64,000 bases of DNA. It comes from Nitrospirota bacterium (GTDB lineage: Bacteria; Nitrospirota; UBA9217). Both the position numbers and the translations under genes were made by a program. The notes under the pieces are model-generated. The model was not told the origin of the DNA. It ran no database searches and was given only the letters and a program-made list of their open reading frames with translations. The stretch covers positions 22,158 to 86,157 of the forward strand of contig DATIZR010000116.1 in NCBI GenBank assembly GCA_035516965.1, read 5' to 3'. This document shows positions 21,375-29,124 of the stretch, in pieces (position 1 is the first letter of the stretch; the number at the start of each line of letters is the position of its first letter).

Positions 21375-21403
21375 TTGCATCGCATCATGCTCCATGTTAT
21401 ACT
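21375..21403 (+). promoter_or_regulatory. Sigma70-like promoter of the glutaredoxin-FTR operon
   Basis: TTGCAT (21375-21380), 17 bp, TATACT (21398-21403). Predicted transcription start near 21410, giving a leader of about 20 nt with AGGGAG before the ATG at 21431. Confidence 0.65.
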
Positions 21404-21430
21404 GTCGAACGAATCGCAAGGGAGACTGAC

Positions 21431-21694
21431 ATGCCGCAAGCCAACCCGAAGATCAAGTTGTTCACGCTCAGCACCTGTTCCCACTGCAACCGCACCAAGC
21501 GGTTCTTCCGGGATAAGGGCATCGATGTAGAGTTCATTGATGTGGACCTCCTGAGCAGCGCTGAACGGGAGCGGATCATGGACGAGGTGCGGAAGCTGAA
21601 CCCCGACTGCAGCTTCCCCACGATCTGCATCGGCGATGCGGTTGTCGTGGGATTCAACGAGGAAAAGCTGAAAAAAGCCCTCGACCTGGAATGA
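21431..21694 (+). CDS. Glutaredoxin family protein
   Basis: 87 residues, thioredoxin fold. Redox-active CSHC (Cys16, Cys19) follows KLFTLST, the cis-Pro is in SFPTI (Pro63), and the ICIGDAVVVGFNEEKLKKAL ending is glutaredoxin/NrdH-like. It lacks an obvious glutathione-binding signature, so it may be reduced by a protein partner rather than by glutathione. The FTR gene starts one base after its stop, suggesting it is the natural substrate of that enzyme. The open frame begins upstream at 21260, but the 21431 ATG has AGGGAG and a promoter placed just before it. Confidence 0.93.
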   Translation: MPQANPKIKLFTLSTCSHCNRTKRFFRDKGIDVEFIDVDLLSSAERERIMDEVRKLNPDCSFPTICIGDAVVVGFNEEKLKKALDLE

Positions 21695-21695
21695 G

Positions 21696-22031
21696 ATGAC
21701 TCCGGAAGCACTCTACGAGATACTGTCAAAATACGCGGAATCCCAGGGCATCCGCCTGAACAGGGACAGGCCCTTCGTGATGGACATCATGCAGGGCCTG
21801 CTGACGAACGAGGCGAGATATGGGTACCGGTCTTGCCCGTGCCGGCTGGCCTGGGGGGTCAGGGAGAAGGATGCCGACGTCATCTGCCCCTGCGTCTACC
21901 GCGATCCCGATGTCGAGGAGTTCGGCAGCTGCTTTTGCGGTCTCTACGTATCGATTGCCTGGAACGAGGGAGCGATCGAACAGAAACAGGTGCCGGAGCG
22001 GAGGCCGAAGGCAAAGCGGAGGATGTCTTAA
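21696..22031 (+). CDS. Ferredoxin-thioredoxin reductase catalytic (beta) subunit-like protein
   Basis: 111 residues. Six clustered cysteines in the FTR pattern: CPC (47-49), CPC (64-66) and CFC (79-81), which build the [4Fe-4S] centre next to an active-site disulfide that takes electrons one at a time from ferredoxin. Plant and cyanobacterial enzymes have CPC-X16-CPC-X8-CHC; here the gaps are 14 and 12 and the His of CHC is Phe. No variable (alpha) subunit gene is nearby. Translation is coupled to the upstream glutaredoxin gene, arguing for a ferredoxin to glutaredoxin pathway in the cytoplasm. The C-terminal tail is basic. Confidence 0.92.
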   Translation: MTPEALYEILSKYAESQGIRLNRDRPFVMDIMQGLLTNEARYGYRSCPCRLAWGVREKDADVICPCVYRDPDVEEFGSCFCGLYVSIAWNEGAIEQKQVPERRPKAKRRMS

Positions 22032-22110
22032 CCGCGAATGAACTGCACGGGTGCACCCGGTTCTCAACTGAAGACCCGGGAAACCCGATACGATACACAG
22101 AGGCGAGGGA

Positions 22111-22500
22111 ATGAAAAAGAAAGACAAAAACAAGAAAAAGGCAGACATGCCCGAGTTCGTTTTCAAGGAGTTCACGCCTGAAGAGGGCAGGATCTACGAG
22201 GAGGCGGTGAGCAAGTTCCGCGAAGCCATCACCGCCGGAAAGACCCTGCGCCAGGCCTATGAAACCTATTCTGTTGCCGATAGAGAACTGGAGAGACTGA
22301 TCCAGGCCGATTTCCTGAAGATCCTGATCGCCGAGCGCCACTTCGCGCAGGGCCGCCCCCTCGAGGAGATCGCCGCGGCTCTCTCGGTTCCCCTGGACCT
22401 CGTCAAGGACACCCATAAGCGCATGCTGCAGGAGGTGGGCGTCTCTGCCGCGAACCAGTTCGGCCGGCAGTTCGGGCCTGTGACGGGGGCGAGCGACTGA
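22111..22500 (+). CDS. Small helical protein downstream of FTR, unknown
   Basis: 129 residues, cytoplasmic by appearance. It starts with a Lys-rich stretch (MKKKDKNKKKADM), then consists mostly of predicted helices: FTPEEGRIYEEAVSKF, GKTLRQAYETY and RPLEEIAAALSVPLDLVKDT. The last reads like a helix-turn-helix of the type in which a hydrophobic helix precedes 'SVPLDLVKD', so DNA binding is conceivable but not shown. The frame is open and has a clean start; no Cys residues. It follows the FTR gene by 79 bp and is probably in the same transcript. Function not recognised. Confidence 0.75.
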   Translation: MKKKDKNKKKADMPEFVFKEFTPEEGRIYEEAVSKFREAITAGKTLRQAYETYSVADRELERLIQADFLKILIAERHFAQGRPLEEIAAALSVPLDLVKDTHKRMLQEVGVSAANQFGRQFGPVTGASD

Positions 22501-22681
22501 GGGCACTTACCGCAGAAATACAGGCTGTTTCTCTCCTGACCAAACACATCTCGCACCGGCAGTTCCGCGGCCTTCATCGCAGCCTCTTCATCATGCACGT
22601 CATGGCGCCTCACAAACATTTGGATCCTGGTTCGCCGCTGCGCCCTCTGCGCTCATCAATCCGCCTTTCAGAGGTTTTTTC

Positions 22682-23440
22682 ATGAACTTGCTCATCGGTC
22701 TTCTCGCGGGCCTTTTCGGCGGCATTACCGGCGGTGGCGGCGGGATCGTCTCGATCCCGCTCATGGTCGCCTTCCTCAAACTGGATCAGCACGCTGCCCA
22801 TGGCATCAGCCTCGTCGCCCTCGTCTTCACCGGACTGGTCGGCGCGATCACCTATGCCATCCATGGCACGCTGGATGTGACCGCATCGATCCTCATGGCT
22901 CTGACCGCCGTGGCCGCGGCGCGTGCCGGCGCCCATTTTGCCCATTCCCTGCCCGAATGGAAGCTCAAGCGGTCCTTTGGAGGCTACCTGATCCTCGTCG
23001 CAGGCCTGATGCTTTCGAAGCCTTTCCTTCCCGCGCTGCATACGCCGGCCGCGGTCAGGATCGCGGTCCTGCTGCTCACCGGCGCTCTGGCGGGATTCAC
23101 GTCGGGGATGATGGGTGTTGGTGGCGGAGCGATCATGATTCCCGCCATGGTCCTGCTCGCCGGCTTCGATCAGCATTACGCGCAGGGCAGTTCCCTCCTC
23201 GTCATGGTGCCCACCGGCATGACCGGCGCGTACACGCATTGGAAGCTCGGCAATATGCGGACCGAGGTACTCCCCGGCCTCATCGGAGGCATCCTGATCG
23301 GGACGTTTCTCGGCGGCACCGTCGCACATTTCCTTTCTGATGCGGCGCTGCGGTTCATCTTTGCGGCCCTGCTTATCGTGACAGGCGTGCGGTATCTGAA
23401 GACCCGTCGCCCGGCCTTGCGTGAAGCCGCTTCCCGCTGA
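22682..23440 (+). CDS. TauE/SafE-family permease
   Basis: 252 residues, about eight hydrophobic segments in two homologous halves. The repeated family motif appears as GLFGGITGGGGGIVSIPLM near the N terminus and GFTSGMMGVGGGAIMIPAM near residue 140. Members export or import small organic or sulfur anions (sulfonates, sulfite, sulfoacetate), but the substrate cannot be read from sequence. It follows the FTR cluster by 180 bp on the same strand. Confidence 0.92.
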   Translation: MNLLIGLLAGLFGGITGGGGGIVSIPLMVAFLKLDQHAAHGISLVALVFTGLVGAITYAIHGTLDVTASILMALTAVAAARAGAHFAHSLPEWKLKRSFGGYLILVAGLMLSKPFLPALHTPAAVRIAVLLLTGALAGFTSGMMGVGGGAIMIPAMVLLAGFDQHYAQGSSLLVMVPTGMTGAYTHWKLGNMRTEVLPGLIGGILIGTFLGGTVAHFLSDAALRFIFAALLIVTGVRYLKTRRPALREAASR

Positions 23441-23694
23441 CCAATCGCCGGGCAGGTGGGTTTCGCAGCCGGGGAGGCCTATGACGCGGTCGTAAACTCC
23501 GGAACGGGGCATACCGACATTCCCCTCTTTTCTTCTTTATCTCGGAAACAAATTCGACTATACTTTTTTTGAGGCCAGCGGCGGAGGTTCCCTGCCGGAC
23601 ATTGCGGCGATATGCCGAACTTGACCGGCTGGTCACCCAGGTATCGTCCGGCACTCGTTACGCTTCTCATCATCTTCCAGGTTGATATTCCGAA

Positions 23695-24588
23695 ATGAAC
23701 AGAAAACAGACAGAACAGGGAGTGCCCAGCCGGCTCTTCGGCTTTTTAGCGCGGGTCCTGCGCGACTTCAGGCGCAACCAGGGACTGCTGCTGTCCGGAG
23801 CAGTTGCCTACTATACCCTGCTATCGATCGTTCCCCTGTCTATTCTCGCCCTCATCGGGCTGTCTCACTTCATAGAAGAGGAGCAGCTGTTCCACACCCT
23901 GTCGACGTATCTCGAGATGGTCATCCCCGGCTATGCGGCGACGCTGACCGACCAGGTGCGGGTCTTTCTCGAGCATCGCAACGTGGTCGGCGTCATTGGA
24001 TTGCTGGTCATGCTGTTTTTCAGCTCCATAGCCTTTACCGTGCTCGAAAATGCCATGTCGGTGATCTTTGTTCACCGGGTGATAATAAGGCGCCGTCACT
24101 TTCTCATCTCCGCCATTATCCCGTACGTGTATATTCTCGTCCTGGGCCTTGGCATCCTGATCGTGTCATTCATCACGGGAGCGATAGAGACGGTCGAAAA
24201 ACGGCATATATTCCTGTTCGGATGGGGCTTGAGCCTGGAAGGCATTTCCGGTGTTGCGCTGTATACCCTGGGCATTGTCGGCGAGGTGTTTCTGCTTACG
24301 TCCATCTACCTGGTCATGCCGGTCGAGCGCATCACGTTTCGTCGGGCATTGACCGGAGGGATAGCCGCGTCGATCCTCTGGGAGATCACGCGTCGCGTGC
24401 TGGTCTGGTATTACTCGGTCATCTCCATGGTGAATCTGATCTACGGGTCCCTGGCCACGGCCGTCGTGGCGCTTCTGAGCACCGAGGCTGTTGCCCTTAT
24501 CCTTTTACTCGGCGCCCAGGTCATTGCGGAGCTTGAGCGCAAGACCACCGATATCAGCCGGCAGGATGAGACCGGCTTTAAAACATGA
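23695..24588 (+). CDS. YihY/BrkB-family inner membrane protein
   Basis: 297 residues, about six membrane helices. Family features are LLSGAVAYYTLLSIVPLSI near residue 35, SSIAFTVLENAMSVIF in the middle, and YGSLATAVVALLSTEAVALI then LLLGAQVIAELE near the C terminus. Often annotated as 'YihY/virulence factor BrkB'; it is not a ribonuclease despite older names, and its function is unresolved. The ribosome-binding site is poor. It is followed by about 520 bp without a recognised gene. Confidence 0.93.
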   Translation: MNRKQTEQGVPSRLFGFLARVLRDFRRNQGLLLSGAVAYYTLLSIVPLSILALIGLSHFIEEEQLFHTLSTYLEMVIPGYAATLTDQVRVFLEHRNVVGVIGLLVMLFFSSIAFTVLENAMSVIFVHRVIIRRRHFLISAIIPYVYILVLGLGILIVSFITGAIETVEKRHIFLFGWGLSLEGISGVALYTLGIVGEVFLLTSIYLVMPVERITFRRALTGGIAASILWEITRRVLVWYYSVISMVNLIYGSLATAVVALLSTEAVALILLLGAQVIAELERKTTDISRQDETGFKT

Positions 24589-24842
24589 TCGATATGCGTG
24601 ATCGCGGAAGATCAAACGCTGCCTTCAGGAGTCCGGCCATTCTATGGAAAAACCTTCGTACGCGGATGCAGCGCACGTAGTCACGTGCGGTTTGCCGCCG
24701 CTTTCCTTCCCCGTCTTTGCATACCGTCTGAGAGAACTTTTGCTCGCCTGCCGCGCTGTCTCAGAGAGCGTATACGCAAACCCTCTGCATCTTTGACCTT
24801 GCTGCTTCAAAATGCCTCCATTTATATAATCCTTAAGGCTCC
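24589..24842 (+). other. Intergenic, no gene recognised
   Basis: No coding frame with family resemblance. It holds short inverted repeats (for example around 24675-24690, CACGTAGTCACGTG) but no T-tailed terminator for the YihY gene that I can point to. Confidence 0.35.
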
Positions 24843-24871
24843 TTGACAGCAGGAATCACGGGCTCTACACT
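24843..24871 (+). promoter_or_regulatory. Consensus promoter upstream of the catalase remnant
   Basis: TTGACA (24843-24848), exactly 17 bp, TACACT (24866-24871). The next gene-like frame starts 230 bp later, so a long leader or a separate short RNA is implied. A second TTGACAGC copy lies at 24935 and a hairpin TCCCGC-GATA-GGCGGGA around 24974-24991. Confidence 0.55.
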
Positions 24872-25107
24872 TGAAACAAGTTAGGAATCATTCTGACCCG
24901 GAAACGCCTCACAACACCGAACGTAATCACAATCTTGACAGCGGGTTGCAGGGAGTTCTGATCGAAACAGATCCCGCGATAGGCGGGACTTCTGAGCTCA
25001 CTTTTTGTGTTTTATTCGAGCACGCGGAAGAAGGGCCTTTTGCGCATTGCATCACCCCCGAACTTCATTTGACTTGAAGACATCCAAGGATCAATAAGGA
25101 AGACATC

Positions 25108-25488
25108 ATGAAAAAGGTCATCCTGCTCACCACCTTCGGCGGCCCCGAAGCAAAGGCCGAAGTCGCCGAGCCGCCCATGGGCTTCAACGGGAAGGCCGGC
25201 CGCATGAAATATGCCCATCCCAATGACGACTATGTACAGGCCGGCGACCTCTACCGCAAGGTCATGACGGACATTGACCGGGATCACGTGAGCGGCAACA
25301 TCGTGGATTTACCTGCACGGCGCGCAGAAGCGCATCCAACTGCGCCAGGCTGCCGTATTCTACAAGATTCTACAAGACCGGATCCCGATTATGGACGACG
25401 GGTTGCTGAAGGACTGAAGTTGGACGCGAAAGAGGTCGAACGCCTGGCGAAGATGTCCCAGGAAGAGAGGGCAATGGCAACCAGATGA
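25108..25488 (+). pseudogene. Catalase C-terminal remnant with frameshifts
   Basis: 126-codon open frame whose parts match the C-terminal end of monofunctional heme catalases: FGGPEA, AEPPMGFNGKAGRMKYAHP then NDDYVQAGDLYRKVMTD, and PDYGRRVAEGLKL. Between about 25309 and 25380 the family sequence continues in the next frame (YLHGAQKRIQLRQAAVFYK). The shift arises from a one-base gain near 25309. A 10-bp tandem duplication TTCTACAAGA (25358-25367 and 25368-25377) plus another extra base near 25380 restores frame. The heme-binding and catalytic N-terminal three quarters are absent. AAGGA still precedes the ATG and a consensus promoter lies 230 bp upstream, so a short product may be made, but it cannot be a catalase. 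Confidence 0.82.
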
Positions 25489-25619
25489 TCCCCCGCCGTG
25501 AAGCCCGCCGCGGAAACGAGCGTTGGGCTTCACCGGCCTGTTTTTCTTACATTACCTGCAGCACGGCTCCCGGGGCGATTGTACTCCAGCGGAACGCCGG
25601 TACATCGGAGACGCATTCC

Positions 25620-25745
25620 ATGAATCGAAGGTCCGGCGAAGATCGACGAAAATTCAATGACCCGCAATTCAAAGGTCCCGAACGCAGGAGCGGGAAAGAC
25701 AGGAGATCCGTGCGGGACCGAAGAAAATCGGGGCAATCATCCTGA
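25620..25745 (+). CDS. Small Arg-rich protein with repeated ERRSGKDRR-type motif
   Basis: 41 residues, strongly basic. The pattern RRSGEDRRK, then PERRSGKDRRS, then VRDRRKSG is a tandem repeat of a short R-R-x-G-x-D-R-R unit that I have seen in small or terminal segments of proteins from similar bacteria. GGAG lies 9 bp before the ATG. It starts 131 bp after the catalase remnant and ends before a terminator. Function unknown; being so short, it may not be a real gene. Confidence 0.45.
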   Translation: MNRRSGEDRRKFNDPQFKGPERRSGKDRRSVRDRRKSGQSS

Positions 25746-25786
25746 TAGATTGACAGCCGCATTCCCCCGGCTGTCGGTGCAGCAAT

Positions 25787-25817
25787 AAAAGGCCTTCCGG
25801 AGATCCCGGAAGGCCTT
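25787..25817 (-). terminator. Rho-independent terminator of the DUF4382 gene
   Basis: A 12-bp perfect stem (25789-25800 with 25806-25817) and a 5-nt loop are followed on the minus strand by TTTTATT. It lies 23 bp past the stop of the DUF4382 gene and would also weakly stop plus-strand transcription. Confidence 0.85.
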
Positions 25818-25839
25818 GCTCGTTCATATCATTGAGGCA

Positions 25840-27438
25840 TTACCACAGCGGCAGCATAGCGATGTCAGCCGTATCGTTCCCCGTGCGGAGATCGACGATC
25901 GTGGGGATCCCTATCGACCGGTACGTGCCGGTCGGAGCGCTTGATAACCAGCCAACCGCATCAATGCCATAGAATGCACCAGGAAGCGGCGTTCCGGTAG
26001 AGCCTCCAGCAAGATTCGACAGCGTGTAAGCACTGGAACCTGTTCCTGTCATCTGGCTATCAACGCGGATGGCGTCAACGATCATGCCTCCATTCACGGC
26101 AAAGAGCAGGCCGCGGTCCATCTTAGCGTTCATCTTGCCCGGATTACTCATGACAATCGAGCCCGTGACGCTGTTGCCCTTATAGGGAGAAACGACCGTG
26201 AGCGGTGTCGGGAATGAAACGGTCGTGGTTGCCGCGCTCACGAGTGTTGACGTGCTGCGGCTATATAATATGGCTCCGGCCACGGCGGTAAAATTCCCCG
26301 CGCCCTCAACGGGATCGGTCGTCGTCAGTGCGGATACCAGGCCACTGCTGATGTATGTACCTACATGAACAGGGTCGGCGGATAGTGCAAAGGTCTGTTT
26401 GAAACCGCCATACAATGGATTGAAATGCCTGAACCGGATCTCATAAGGATACTCGCCCGCGTTGGGAAGGGTCTGGTAAAATTGCACCCACGCGCCCGTC
26501 GGGGATGCGATGGCACCTGCTACCGTGTAGTCCGGGTTGGTAGCCGTCATCATCGTGATCAATCCGAGATCGGTCGCAGTAGACGGCGTTGTGCCCCTCG
26601 TAACAGGCACGCCCTTGATGATCACGGTCTGGTGGCCAAGGCCTCGTACGACGATATCGTACGTCTTCGTCGCTGCTGAGATCGGATACAGGACGAAGTT
26701 GCCGGAGGCATCAGGCATGGTCCATCTCTGAATCGCGTGATACGTGGAGGTGCCATCAGTGACCAGTTTCTCGGCCTTGATCACAAAGTCAGGCGTGGTG
26801 AGCGATCCGGAAGATGAGATCTGCCCCTTTATCGCTCCCGCCTTATCAAGGTCGAAGTAGGCGAGGCGGGGCTTCAGAACATAATCCAACCCCTCATGGA
26901 ATTCGACGATGTCCTCACCCGCGTCAAAGTCGATGGCAAGCCTGAGGGTGCCCCCGAAAGTAATATTGAACGCGCCGATAAGCGAGATCCCGTGGTCGAA
27001 ATCCGGGACGAACAGAGGATAGGTATTCCCTCCGACGACAACGTAATTATGATACGTGCCCGCCGGCAGCGTTGAATCGTATGTCGGCTCAAGGAAAATC
27101 CTGATCTGCCGGTAAGTCCCTATCGGCAGTTGGATGTTGCTCCAGAGCGCCTGCATGTTGCCGTTCGCGAGGCTGAGCAGGTCAATCGTCACCGGGGTGG
27201 TAAGCGGATACCTGAGCCAGTCGCCCGCACGGGGATCGGCGACATCGCTCGCATGGAACCAGATATCCTTCACCGTTATGTAGACATGGTCAAAATCTCC
27301 TGGGGCGTCCGTAACGCTGACGGTTGCGGCGCCCGTGGGCATAACGACAGCACCGCCTCCACCTCCACCGCCGCATGCCTGCAATACAAGAACGAAGAGC
27401 GTTATTAGAATTAAAGAATAATATTCTCGAGATTTCAT
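25840..27438 (-). CDS. DUF4382-domain lipoprotein
   Basis: 532 residues from the ATG at 27438 (AGGAGGG upstream; another ATG directly precedes it). The lipoprotein signal ends VLQAC with a poly-Gly stretch right after the Cys. Residues about 38-200 are the DUF4382 domain (ATVSVTDAPGDFDHVYITV then KDIWFH, IDLLSLANGN, LPIGTYRQIRIFLEP). The C-terminal 330 residues are Thr/Gly-rich beta strands, including a part (GAIKGQISSSGSLTTPDFVIKAE) like a carboxypeptidase-regulatory/transthyretin-type fold. Likely exposed on the outer membrane or periplasmic side; role unknown. Confidence 0.88.
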   Translation of the reverse strand: MKSREYYSLILITLFVLVLQACGGGGGGGAVVMPTGAATVSVTDAPGDFDHVYITVKDIWFHASDVADPRAGDWLRYPLTTPVTIDLLSLANGNMQALWSNIQLPIGTYRQIRIFLEPTYDSTLPAGTYHNYVVVGGNTYPLFVPDFDHGISLIGAFNITFGGTLRLAIDFDAGEDIVEFHEGLDYVLKPRLAYFDLDKAGAIKGQISSSGSLTTPDFVIKAEKLVTDGTSTYHAIQRWTMPDASGNFVLYPISAATKTYDIVVRGLGHQTVIIKGVPVTRGTTPSTATDLGLITMMTATNPDYTVAGAIASPTGAWVQFYQTLPNAGEYPYEIRFRHFNPLYGGFKQTFALSADPVHVGTYISSGLVSALTTTDPVEGAGNFTAVAGAILYSRSTSTLVSAATTTVSFPTPLTVVSPYKGNSVTGSIVMSNPGKMNAKMDRGLLFAVNGGMIVDAIRVDSQMTGTGSSAYTLSNLAGGSTGTPLPGAFYGIDAVGWLSSAPTGTYRSIGIPTIVDLRTGNDTADIAMLPLW

Positions 27439-27713
27439 CATACCCTCCTGAAAGACTGGTTTCTCGGCGGGGACTGAAAAAATCCCGCCCGGCCCTGAAG
27501 AAGCCCTGGTAATATTCACCTCACGTTTGAAACATCTTGCACGGAATCACCTCCTCGCCCGTTGAGAAAAACAATGTTTGGTAGTAAGACACGGTATGGC
27601 ATACGAAGTTTAATAAGCATATGATTATCCCTCGAGCGGCTCTAGAAAATTGAGACATCGTTGAATTAACAGCGCAATTGGATGCTGGTAAGCACCGACT
27701 ACGCTCTCCGCCA

Positions 27714-27745
27714 ATAAAAAAGGGACGGCGAGCCTGCCGTCCCTT
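27714..27745 (-). terminator. Rho-independent terminator of the 80-residue exported protein gene
   Basis: A 10-bp stem (27720-27729 with 27736-27745) and a 6-nt loop are followed on the minus strand by a T-run (plus-strand A-run ending at 27721). The gene stop is at 27769. Confidence 0.85.
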
Positions 27746-27768
27746 CGTGAATGTTGTGTCCGTTCAGG

Positions 27769-28011
27769 CTATTTTCCTCTTTCGCCGGCCTCAATGCCTT
27801 TTCGCGTCTGCTCAATGGCTTTATGGACCAGTTCAAGTGCCTTCTCGCGATGCCCGCCTTTGTTGTGTTCAGCCACTTCCAGCTCCACCTTCGCTTTCTT
27901 CAATGCTTCCAGGGCAGCGATCATGTGCGGCTGATGAATCGCAGCCCAGCTGCCTGCCGTGCCGCCAATAAGAAATCCGACGATCAAAGCAATTACGATT
28001 TTTTTTGCCAT
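27769..28011 (-). CDS. Small exported helical protein with GGHR motif
   Basis: 80 residues. An N-terminal hydrophobic helix (IVIALIVGFLIGGTAGSWAA) serves as signal or anchor. The rest is one helical hairpin: IAALEALKKAKVELEVAEHN, then KGGHREKALELVHKAIEQ. Small proteins with this KGGHR-x-KA pattern are common hypotheticals in Proteobacteria and relatives and resemble the His-containing SmbP-type metal-binding hairpins, but few His are present here. AAAGGAGGG precedes the ATG and an extended -10 promoter lies close. It has its own terminator, so it is monocistronic. Confidence 0.82.
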   Translation of the reverse strand: MAKKIVIALIVGFLIGGTAGSWAAIHQPHMIAALEALKKAKVELEVAEHNKGGHREKALELVHKAIEQTRKGIEAGERGK

Positions 28012-28043
28012 ACGCCCTCCTTTTCCTGGAAAATTTACCCTCC

Positions 28044-28052
28044 ATTATATCA
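28044..28052 (-). promoter_or_regulatory. Extended -10 promoter of the small exported protein
   Basis: On the minus strand TGATATAAT: a perfect TATAAT (28044-28049) with the TG of an extended -10 at 28051-28052. No good -35 at 17 bp. Start near 28037, 26 nt before the ATG. Confidence 0.6.
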
Positions 28053-28426
28053 CATGCTATAAGGTTGAACGTTGGGAACCGCCTCCATCCTCTTCACAGA
28101 GAATCCCTGCCTGAACACCACTTCATTGCTTCTTCCCGTGACAGCTGGTCTTCGCTCATTGCCGCAATAAAGCTGGCTTTCCGTTCATGCGGCTTATTCA
28201 CTATTGTTTCATTATCGGTGTAATGCCCAAACGCAATCTGGTTATTTCACCAAAATACCGGATAAGGAAAATCACGACAGCATTCCAACTGACTGATTTC
28301 CTGCGGCATTCATTATGGTATTTGAGTTGCATTTAAGTGCATTCAAGTGAACGCAATAGCGCTCAAACTCGTCATGGGGCGAGTGATTAATAAATACTCA
28401 ATTTTAGTCAACCTGAGGAAAGGTGA
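28053..28426. other. Intergenic between small exported protein and c7 cytochrome genes
   Basis: About 370 bp, moderately AT-rich, no supported gene. It contains a 10-bp direct repeat GCATTYAAGT (28329-28338 and 28339-28348) about 80-100 bp before the cytochrome start, a possible regulator site. No clear -35/-10 pair was found. Confidence 0.35.
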
Positions 28427-28780
28427 ATGATGCAAATGAACAATAGACACAGGATCAAGTATGCAGTGCTGATTACCACCCTGATGGCCCTCTGTTTTCT
28501 CGCGGCAAACGCTCTTGCCGTGCCGATCGGGGTCAAACTCACGTTCGATGGAAAAGGCGCTGGAGCTGTTGTTTTTGATGGAACCCTTCATGCCAGTAAG
28601 GGCCTCACCTGTGCCGACTGCCATGACCGGCAGGGCCTCATCCCTGCGATGTTCGAAATGAAGAGGAATACGAGTTTCATCTCCATGAGAAAAATAGAAA
28701 TGGGCATGTCCTGCGGCAATTGCCATCACGTTTCCATGTCCGATCCATCGAGCTGTTCGTACTGCCATCGCAAGAGATGA
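28427..28780 (+). CDS. Triheme c7-type cytochrome
   Basis: 117 residues. A signal peptide (LITTLMALCFLAANALA) is followed by a small domain with three CxxCH heme motifs: CADCH (62-66), CGNCH (96-100) and CSYCH (110-114). His55 and the His after the second motif are candidate axial ligands. The middle segment SMRKIEMGMSCGNCH is the pattern of the c7-type triheme domain found in periplasmic electron carriers of metal- and sulfur-respiring bacteria. GAGGAAAGGTGA precedes two adjacent ATGs; either could start. No quinol oxidase or multiheme partner gene is adjacent, so its redox partners are unknown. Confidence 0.92.
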   Translation: MMQMNNRHRIKYAVLITTLMALCFLAANALAVPIGVKLTFDGKGAGAVVFDGTLHASKGLTCADCHDRQGLIPAMFEMKRNTSFISMRKIEMGMSCGNCHHVSMSDPSSCSYCHRKR

Positions 28781-28857
28781 GACTCTGTAAGCGGTGCGGC
28801 GCATCTTGCAGCGTACTCATATTCTGTTTTCATTCACCTGCGGGGGGGGGGCGAACC

Positions 28858-29124
28858 ATGTTAAGCAGAGTAAAACTTGGAATCAGACGGCCTTACGACA
28901 GCGAGTCGCGCAATTTTCAGATGCCGGCCATATCCGGACCAATGCCGCGTTTGTGGATGGTCCTGCTGGTCATTACTCTTCCTTTGTTCGTCATGGGTGT
29001 CGATTTTTTTGAGAAAATGGAAAGATCGGGACCAATGGGCGCAGTCATTGCGGACACCCTTTTGCCGGCGTCCAGCATCGGCTATCTGATGTTAATCTAT
29101 ATTCTGAAAAAGCGAAAAATATAG
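28858..29124 (+). CDS. Small membrane protein, unknown
   Basis: 88 residues with two hydrophobic segments (LWMVLLVITLPLFVMGVDFF and ADTLLPASSIGYLMLIYIL) and a Lys-rich C terminus (KKRKI). The ATG at 28858 lies 6 bp after a run of ten G residues (28842-28851), which could act as an odd ribosome-binding site. The frame is also open upstream through that run into the end of the cytochrome gene, so tract length affects how it is read. It follows the c7 cytochrome by 77 bp and may be co-transcribed. No family recognised. Confidence 0.5.
   Translation: MLSRVKLGIRRPYDSESRNFQMPAISGPMPRLWMVLLVITLPLFVMGVDFFEKMERSGPMGAVIADTLLPASSIGYLMLIYILKKRKI

Noticed and set aside
22266..22619. Minus-strand frame with a protein-like start (FVRRHDVHDEEAAMKAAELP) and a CGKC
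   Set aside because: Most of it is antisense to the 22111-22500 gene. Only the first 40 residues are free, and no ribosome-binding site or family supports it.
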